DNA of 64,000 nucleotides from Triangularia verruculosa (Eukaryota; Ascomycota; Sordariomycetes; Sordariales; Podosporaceae). How positions within the stretch are numbered: position 1 is the first letter of the stretch; the number at the start of each line of letters is the position of its first letter. The notes beneath the pieces are model-generated. The model made no database searches. It saw only the letters and a program-made list of their open reading frames with translations, and was not told the DNA's origin. The position numbers and the translations under genes are program-made. The stretch is from contig MU863967.1 of assembly GCA_033296885.1 (NCBI GenBank), positions 1-64,000 of the forward strand. Direction: 5' to 3'. Positions 57,133-64,000 of the stretch are shown here, in pieces.

Positions 57133-58960
57133 ATGGATGGACTAACGAGCAACACGCCGCTGTCTGCCTCGCCTATCAGCCGAAGCACACAGGACCATCA
57201 TCATTCGGCAAATGCAACACCTGGGTCAAGCGTCGATCCCCCTCGGCCGGCAAGAGAAGGGTACGAGTAGGTCTGGTACCCAGAGGGATACTGGGCCGAG
57301 AGGGCGTTTAGTCAATCGGCAACACCACCGAACGGCAAAAGCTCGCCAGATCTCAAGCTATGGAGACGGAGAAGACGATCCAGACGGAGCGGCAGTGGTG
57401 GTCAGGACAGTGAGCCATATGCCACCTCGCCCAAGGCACTACCACCTGTACCGCCAATCCCTGCACAGACCGCACAAAGCCCCTATCTTTCAGAGTCGGC
57501 CCATGTATACTCCCTCCAAAAGCCCCCCGACCTACCTGGTAGCCAGCTCGAGCAGGACGCAGAGTGGCTTGCTCCCAAGGACCGCGGCTTCTCCTCGAGC
57601 TTACCGACGATAGTACCGACGGCCGAAGTGAAGCCTGATCCGGGTCTGATTCGCTCCCACAACTCCTTTGCTTCACTTAGCTGGAACCGGCTTAGTCACT
57701 CATTGAGAAGCTCCAAAGAGGTACAAATAGAGTCCATCGGTTGTCCAGACGGCGATCAAAGTTAACCAATTGTTCTCACAGAAGAAGCGCAGCGAATCCT
57801 CGGAGCAAACTCCTATGGACGATGGCAAGTTCGACGCAGTGAAAAAGTATCTGGATCGTCTACCTGAAGCAGAAAAACCGGCTCCAGAGGAAAGGAATGA
57901 TCCCGAGCCGAGTACCAAGAGCCGTCGTGTGCGCTTTAGAAGAGTGCTGTGGCACCGCCGGGGGTCGACGCGAGCAATGGATAACCTTAACTTTACAAGC
58001 CATGACCGCAAGGCACGTTCCAGTACGTTTCTCAGCGCCCAAATTTGATTCCCCTTCGGCACAGTTGCTAACTTCAAGTGGAAGGCGGTCCCGCGATATG
58101 GCTGTCACAATTTCCAGGCGGGGTAAGGCCATCATTATTGCTCTGGCTTACGTTGGAGGTGACTGACTGGTGATAGGAGGCGACTCGAGTCCACACACCG
58201 CCCTACAAAGATCAGACAGCCGACGGGCGACCTCGAGGTCTATTCTTTGACGTGGCTCAGCCGAGTAGCCGTCATAGCCAAACTGCATCCGAGACATCAT
58301 CCACACGGGACAAAATCAGCACTCGAACGTCCCGGTCGTCTCCTTCGAATTCACGAAGCCACGATAGAAGGTCTCGGCAGAGAAGTTCGGCCAGTGACTC
58401 GTCGGCAAGAGGCATCAGGGGCAGTATCTCGCCGTCCAAAATTCCAGGAAGCACCTCACCTTGCCGGACAAACGGCGGCAATTCGCCATGTCGGAGCAAA
58501 AGCGGTCCTGCGATGTGTCAGCCTACAAACGGACAGTTGTCGATGAGAGTAAGAGAAAAAAGCAGATCACCGCTTGGGACCAAGCAGAAAAAACCGGCCA
58601 AAGAGTGGTGGGATGCGCCTATCAGAACTCCAGATACACCGCCTTCTACACCCATTCCGCGACCGCGAGTCAAACGGTCGCCTACAGGAACAGCAGCTAT
58701 GTTCAAGTTTGATGTGCCAGAGCATCTGCCAACCAGTCCCATGTGCCCTGCAAATCCAAAGAATCCCAAGTCTCTCGGGAGGGGGGTCTGTGTGGTGAGT
58801 TGCTTGTGTCTTGACTGTGTTTTTCTATGCTAATCGAAAGAATCAGTATCATGGGAGGCGACGGAGTTCGCGCTTTAGATTGCCTGGGTCAGACTCTCTG
58901 CTTCCTCTGAATGTTGAGAAGGAATTCACGGCTTATGATGACGGGAACAATTCTATGTAA
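57133..58960 (+). pseudogene. Conserved fungal gene of unknown function interrupted by one in-frame TAG
   Basis: Five exons keep one frame: 57133-57720, 57782-58022, 58079-58122, 58177-58794 and 58847-58960, about 534 codons. At 57268-57270 a TAG interrupts REGYE-stop-VWYPEGYWAER, where related fungal proteins, as I recall them, read EWVWFPEGYWAE, so a TGG codon has become TAG. All other exons, splice sites and the C-terminal block remain intact: EWWDAPIRTPDTPP, FKFDVPEHLPTSPMCPANPKN and GRGVCVYHGRRRS. Also conserved are AIWLSQFPGGEATRVHTPP and RPRGLFFDV. The rest is Ser/Arg/Pro-rich and basic. The ATG used is the first in frame, and an upstream exon is likely. It is either a very young pseudogene, a stop read through, or a base-calling error. 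Function unknown. Confidence 0.75.
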
Positions 58961-59573
58961 TGCTTGGATGATTATACCCGAGCAATGTTCCAAGGAAAAG
59001 CCCTTTTCTTATGTTTTTCGTAGAACCAGCACTAAGATTCTAGATGTGCATTCGTTCACCCTCCAAAAGACATAGGAATTTTCGGTCAGTAATAGAAAGA
59101 TAGAGAGATTGGTAGAAACCACAAGAATTTCGCTTATTTTCTAAAAGGATAATGTATCTGATGTTTTTGCTCTATAACGAGATTGATGTTGACTTTTCTG
59201 GAAGGATTCAGGGGCTGGGAGCAAGGGGCAACCGTAAGTGGGGCAGACCTTTTAGATTCTGGTCCAAGCTTCTCGAGTTACCAGCGCTCGAGCCAGGTCT
59301 CAGCCTTCTGAAGGGAAAAGTGGACCCCAATCGCGGTTCTCTGAACCTCGTCGCGCAACCTTGACCTCAGCCTCGTCGCGCAACCTTGACCTCAGCCTCG
59401 TCGCCAAACTCCCAAAGCCAAAGTCGCGGAGCTCTCCAACTCTGAGTACTTGGATTGCGCGCACCACGAATTCCACCTCGGTCGAAGGATTCATCATCGA
59501 AAGTCGAGTCGCGCCGATTCTATCCTGCAATCCGAATCTCCCAATTGACGAATACAACAAACCGACGACCATC
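58961..59573. other. Intergenic region and cdc73 leader
   Basis: This is 613 bp. It contains a perfect 25-bp tandem duplication (59346-59370 and 59371-59395, unit beginning CCTCGTCGCGCAACC, with a partial third copy) about 180 bp upstream of the cdc73 start. The cdc73 frame is open back to 59361, but no ATG lies there, so it is read as 5' UTR. Confidence 0.6.
59346..59405. repeat. 25-bp tandem duplication upstream of cdc73
   Basis: Two perfect copies and a 9-bp partial third copy, unit CCTCGTCGCGCAACCTTGAC plus CTCAG. Confidence 0.9.
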
Positions 59574-60883
59574 ATGGCGTCCTTGACCGACCCCCTCTTG
59601 CTATTCAGGCAATCCATCCAGGGCTCCTCCCGCCTCATCGCCGTCTCCTCGCCGGAATCAAATGACGAAGTCCCGCTCTCCCAGGCAACGCACCTCGTGT
59701 TCAGCGACAATGGCAATCGAGTGGTGCTGCCGGCGGATGTGCCGACCAGGTTCATGAGCACGGAGGGGAACCCGATCGACCTGCGGTCGATTTACTTTGC
59801 CTGGATGAATAGGGACATCACGATTCCCGAGTACAACGCGGCGGCGGAGAAGCTGAACGAGGGTTTGAGGACTCGCGGAGGGGGGAAGGGCGGGGTGCAC
59901 AAGTTTCCGTTTGTGGAGAGGTTGAATCTGATTGCGTGGGTGGAGGGGGCGGGGGAGGATACCGAGTTTATCAAGCCGTTGGTGGGGGGGGAGGGGGAGG
60001 ATAAGGGCGGGGTGGAGAAGGTGGAGGAGAAGAAGGGGGGGGAGAGGAGTGGGAAGGGGACGTTGGATCCGAGGTTGGCGCAGATTTATGAGGGGGAGAG
60101 GAGGATGGGGGATAGGAATAGTGTGCTGAGGGGAATAAAGCCTACGGTATGTACCTACTGATGTGATGGGGAAGGGGTGGTGAAAGGGGATGGAGGCTGA
60201 TGATGATGATGTAGGATTTCTCGCACATTCGAAAGCTGGCTGCGCAGTTCATGACGAGGAAGCCGACTGGTGGGAGCGGTGACGTCCGTTCCAGCACTAA
60301 CATCAGCAACAACCCCTCGCTCGCCCTCAATCAGAAGCCAGCCAGGCGCCCAGACCCGATCATCCTGCTGTCTCCGTCAGCTTCTTCGCTGCTTCGTATG
60401 TCGAATGCGAAGGCTTTCTTGGAGGGTGGGAGGTACACGCCTCCTGATCACAGCACGCCCCCGACTATGCTTGCTGTTTCACGAATCATCAAGGATATAG
60501 ACCCGAACAGGCCGATCAGGTTTATTCTTGTGGAGGGGCCGGAGAACTTCAAGCCTGAGTACTGGAACAGAGTGGTGGCTGTTTTCACAACGGGACAGGC
60601 GTGGCAGTTCAAGTCTTACAAGTGGCCGAACCCGGTGGAGCTGTTCAAGCATGTGCAGGGTGTGTATCTGGGGTGGAGGGGGGATCAGCCTCCGGAGAGC
60701 GTGAGGGCGTTTGGGCATAAGGTGCTCGCGTGCTCAGTGGAGAAGTGGAGGGATCCGGGGCAGCCGGGGGCGGAGCAGAGCCGGTGGAGGGACAGGGAGG
60801 TGGTGGAGAGTATTTGGAAGGCGGTGGAGGCGAATATGAGGGCTAGGGGGTGGAAGAAGGATGCGGCGCCTACCAGTATTTGA
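59574..60883 (+). CDS. cdc73: CDC73/parafibromin, subunit of the PAF1 transcription elongation complex
   Basis: Two exons, 59574-60146 and 60215-60883, give 413 residues, near the length of yeast Cdc73. The N-terminal domain has DPLLLFRQSI, AWMNRDITIPEYNAAAEKLN and FPFVERLNLIAWVEG. A Gly/Glu/Lys-rich linker follows. The C-terminal Ras-like domain (about 245-405) has RRPDPIILLSPSASSLLRMSNAKAFLEGG, RPIRFILVEGPENFKPEYWNRVVAVFTTGQAWQFKSYKW and FKHVQGVYLGW. Cdc73 links the PAF1 complex to RNA polymerase II and supports histone H2B ubiquitination and H3 methylation. The 68-nt intron falls at the edge of the linker. The start is the first ATG that fits the family N-terminus. Confidence 0.95.
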
Positions 60884-61824
60884 AGAGGTGCTGCTAAAAC
60901 TATGGGAAGATGGTTGAGATTTGTGGCTTTGGTTTGAGTCTTGTTTATTGATGGCCTAGGGTATCAAGGGAAAATGGAGAAAGAGAAAAAGCGGAAGCAG
61001 ATTGTAATTGCGTATATGTACAGATATCGCTTTGCTCAAGACATAGTATGGCGTTCAGGAAGGGCATTCGGTTATCTTTTTTTTATTGGGGGAGTTTTCT
61101 AGGACTGAAACGGGATGGCCTGTGATAGGGCTACATGAAAAGGTGTGGATATAAAAATAACAGTTATCGTCATTCGTCGACAGTGCGTTGGTATCGCATT
61201 TCCTATGAGTGTTCTCGTGGCACGGAGAGGATAGTACGATCGGGATCCTTTTCCAGTTCAGATTGTGAGTGGAGATCACAATTTTAAGGCGACGGCGTGT
61301 GTTGGATTACACAGGCACATCGTGGACAAAAAAGAAACAGGCAACCGAGGAGATCGTCGGTACATGTCGGAAGATGGTCTATTCGCGTCTGGAAGTTGGC
61401 TAAGAAACCCTCAAAGAGTGTTGATAGATCTCGAAGGGAAGTTCAGCGACATTGAACAGGGTGAATTGGTTGTTGGGATCACCCACATAACTTCAAAGAT
61501 AGCTAATAGGCCTTACCATTCTGGTTAAGGCCCGATTAAAGGCCTATTGATTATCTCTCAAAGATCTCTAAGGCGTATATCTCATGTCGCAGCCTCTCTA
61601 TTACTTGAGAACTACGTGGCAGCATCTGATGGAAGGTTAGACAGAGGCCTCGGAGGCAAAACGCGGATGTAACCTGGGACAATGCTGACATGCTGTTCAA
61701 GAATAAAATCTTCCAGCTCTGCTGTCAACGTCTTGTTCGCATTCTCGATGGAGAACCGCAGAACAGGATTAATACCAGCAAACGAAAGGCCTTGACTCTT
61801 CTCGTGTCATTTTAGCTAGGTACA
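60884..61824. other. Intergenic region with dispersed AGGCCTAT repeat copies
   Basis: This is 941 bp between cdc73 and the first secreted-protein gene. At 61494-61514 and about 61537-61564, two copies of the CAAAGATAGCTAATAGGCCT repeat lie in inverted orientation about 22 bp apart; the same unit is tandem at 7234-7382. No gene was recognised. Confidence 0.55.
61494..61564. repeat. Inverted pair of the AGATAGTTAATAGGCCT dispersed repeat
   Basis: The forward copy is at 61494-61514 and the reverse-complement copy at about 61537-61564. It matches the tandem unit at 7234-7382 with few differences. Confidence 0.65.
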
Positions 61825-62320
61825 ATGGCTCTTCTGAAAGGCATTGCCGTCCTGGCCGCTGCCCTCATCCTCTCGATACACCAGGTCGACGGCTCGATGG
61901 CCGGAACTAACATACTCGGTGACTCCGACGACGGGGAAGATTCTGCCCAGATTTACGCCTGCCAGAACGAGCAATGGGGCGAGCCTTGCCAGACGTTTGT
62001 GTCGAAAGTTGGTGAATGCACAAACTTTGACACGGAGTGGAACGATAAGGTCAGTTCTATCAAGAACTTGAATACAGAAGGGACGTTTTGTGCCTGGTAT
62101 AAGTAGGTATTGATATTTTTTCTTGCTATTTTCTTTCCCTAGAGAAAGCCAAGAAACTAACGAGAAACTGTGGCCCAGACATGTCAACTACCAAGGGCAA
62201 TGGTACAACAATCAAGAGGACGCGAAGCTGCAGGACGGGAATGGTTTCTTCAATGATAGGATTACTTCGTGGTATTGTATAGTGGAACATAATAAAATTC
62301 CTAGTTGGACGATGATTTGA
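61825..62320 (+). CDS. Small secreted Cys-containing protein, beta/gamma-crystallin-like
   Basis: Two exons, 61825-62102 and 62143-62320, give 151 residues. The N-terminus (MALLKGIAVLAAALILSIHQVDG) is a clear signal peptide. The mature part has five Cys and two similar halves. The first contains FDTEWNDKVSSIKNL and ends in GTFCAWY; the second contains DGNGFFNDRITSWYC. FNDxxSSW/I is the pattern of beta/gamma-crystallin folds, found in some small secreted fungal and bacterial proteins, some of them antimicrobial. The intron is only 40 nt, very short; without splicing the product would stop at residue 93 and lose the second half. The activity is unknown, and an effector or antimicrobial role would be guesswork. 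It is convergent with the next secreted gene. Confidence 0.65.
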
Positions 62321-62599
62321 GCTGGATGATGATGGGGGGGGGAGTGGGGTGGATATTGTTCGTCATGATAACGAGGGATAAGGGATGTGGTACTGTTAGT
62401 GTGGCGGCCTGGTTTGCTTTGAAGTGCAAAGTGCTCTGTTCCAGAAAATCAGACAAGTCATAGGACATTCCAAGCACTCATGATGGCAACCTTGATGGGT
62501 AAAGAGTCATTGATTGGGGCACCAGTGCCTAAGGCGTTTTTCTAACCTACCAACCTGAGAGCAAAGCTGATTTCGACCAAGGTCATGCTCGCCGATTTT
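62321..62599. other. Convergent 3' region between the two secreted-protein genes
   Basis: This is 279 bp holding both 3' UTRs. A short G run lies near 62335. Nothing else is seen. Confidence 0.5.
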
Positions 62600-63414
62600 C
62601 TAGCACCAATCCTTGTGGACGCTAACAGACCAGTTGTCATCATAATCCACTTGCCCCTTGACCAACTGGGCTACAGCAACTTTGTTAGCATGAAACGACT
62701 CTTACTCGCTGTGACAGAAATATCCGGAGGGCAAAGGCTGCCCTGTCCAAGACGTGAAGCGTCATGTTTACTTACATGTGCCGCAGTTATCGAGAACATA
62801 CTGCGCGCCATCCGCAATTTGCGACCACTGAACCTCCTTTTCGACGTTGTCCTAGGATTGCACTTGGTTAGACTCTGAACAGAAGCACGAACATCTGTAT
62901 ATCCACCAGAAAGAGAGAGAGACATACGTTGTTACACCAGACGATGCCCGAATTATACGAGCAGCTGACACGACCGCAGTTTAGGGGCCCAGGGCCATTC
63001 TTCGCTGTGCCGGATACGCGACGAAGGTACGAGATACCGGCTTCAATGTTGAAGGCTATGGCCGCTTCCTCGCCAGGGACGTTGCAGTCGTGCCTGACAG
63101 GGTTGCCGCTCTTCGTGTCGCCGATGGTGTTGGAGATAGGGTCTTGGGCTAGAAAGGTTGCGTTCCAACCGGGGTAGTCGGCCTCCATCTTGGCGACGGC
63201 CTGCTCGATGGTGCCGGTGAAGCTCACGGTGGCGCTGCTGTCATCGGCAGGGTTGATTGGCAGGCTCCAGGTGATATCGCTGAGTTTATTTGGGACATCA
63301 GAGCCGTAGGAAAGCTGGATTCCGAGTTAGAAATGTTACAAGGGTGGGGTGATTCGAGTGACGTACGCCGACAAGAGCCAGAGCGCTGGCAGCGACAGTG
63401 ATGATGGAAAGCAT
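62600..63414 (-). CDS. Small secreted Cys-rich protein with CGRVSCSY motif
   Basis: Four exons, 63414-63367, 63314-62928, 62851-62776 and 62670-62600, give 193 residues. The start MLSIITVAASALALVG is a short signal-peptide-like segment. Mature features: VSFTGTIEQAVAKMEADYPGW, DCNVPGEEA, IEAGISYLRRVSGTAKNGPGPLNCGRVSCSYNSGIVWCNND, WSQIADGAQYVLDNC and the C-terminus VDYDDNWSVSVHKDWC. Six Cys in the mature chain could form three disulfides. The NGPGPxxCGRVSCSY...WCN block recurs in a family of small secreted proteins of plant-associated and saprobic ascomycetes, as I recall it. Its function is not known to me. The last two exons are inferred from frame and motif continuity; the third intron is 105 nt. 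Confidence 0.75.
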
Positions 63415-64000
63415 GGTGTAGTAGGTTAACTGTGCTCGAGGTTGGTGAAGGAGGAGAATAGGGGCCCATGGGGAAAACCCCCCGGAATTTATATCTACTG
63501 ATTCATGAAACCACGTCAGAACTTCCACTGCTTGCTCCTAGCTCCGCTTTCGGGAAAAATGACAGTTGCTCTCAGGTCGTCATGGGGCTCTACGCTTGAC
63601 CCCGTGGCCGGACTCAATGACCCATATTTCAGACGATTCCGCTGGGTTCGCAGCAAAATGGTGGTCGAGTCTGCTATATGAGGTTCAGCACGAAGGAGAA
63701 TTTCAGGAGCAGGCTTCAGAGCGGTGAACGGCGAGATCTTTGTCTAGCATGGAAATAATGAATCCTACGTGCGTTAGCTGTTCAATATACTGCCACCTTT
63801 TTACTAGCTATTTTGCTGCTTCGAAACCTTCTTAAATTCCCTCGATTTCAAATCAAGAGTCTTCCCGGAAGGTTTCTCATCCTGCCTCAATGCAACCTTC
63901 TGTCGGTCAGGGAGATCAATAGTCCTGGGGCACATATTTTAGGTACCTTATTGGCAGGTACCTTACCCGTGGTGCAGCCATTCATCAACCTTCACATGAG
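63415..64000. other. Right end, upstream region of the secreted-protein gene
   Basis: This is 586 bp reaching the window edge. The first 100 bases form the promoter and leader of the minus-strand secreted gene. A GGTACCTTA motif is repeated at 63949-63957 and 63958-63966 with small differences. No gene is seen. Confidence 0.4.

Overview
The window is nuclear DNA of a filamentous ascomycete, most likely of the order Sordariales. The genes carry short introns (about 50 to 70 nt) with GT..AG ends and CTAAC or CTGAC branch sites. Their products are typical of Pezizomycotina, and the left end shows repeat-induced point mutation (RIP). Coding exons were joined by hand using splice sites, frame continuity and family motifs. 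All exon sums are divisible by three. No tRNA, rRNA or CRISPR was recognised.

Layout. Positions 1-5.4 kb are a RIP-decayed, AT-rich repeat block: a dead Fot1/pogo transposase, a 1.57-kb inverted repeat and low-complexity DNA. From 5.6 kb genes follow at ordinary density: a C48-like pseudoprotease (-), mob3 (-), the CobW GTPase zng1 (+), the CCR4-NOT subunit not2 (+), a Cue1-like ER protein (+), an unknown membrane-associated protein (+), the mitochondrial DEAD-box helicase mss116 (+), the peroxisomal receptor pex7 (-), a CUE/AlkB/zf-GRF protein (+), an unknown 811-residue protein (-), an AKTIP-like ubiquitin-conjugating enzyme variant (-) and a CCDC124/Lso2-like ribosome factor (-). Positions 33.2-42.5 kb hold no recognisable gene. 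A second gene block follows: an MFS transporter (+), a Zn2Cys6 transcription factor (+), a Pho84/PHO-5 type phosphate permease (-), hgh1 (-), bystin/enp1 (+), a conserved gene broken by one stop codon (+), cdc73 (+) and two convergent small secreted proteins.

Most genes are housekeeping: translation and ribosome assembly (hgh1, enp1, CCDC124-like), mRNA and transcription (not2, cdc73, mss116), ubiquitin/ER and peroxisome (Cue1-like, pex7), signalling (mob3) and transport. Several share divergent promoters: mob3/zng1, pex7/alkB-like and hgh1/enp1. The last pair links two translation-related functions.

The least explained items are a degenerate array of about eight copies of a short GC-rich motif spaced mostly 163-219 bp apart (24.87-26.13 kb), the 9.35-kb gene-free stretch, a conserved gene with a single TGG-to-TAG type stop, and the secreted gene pair at the right end.
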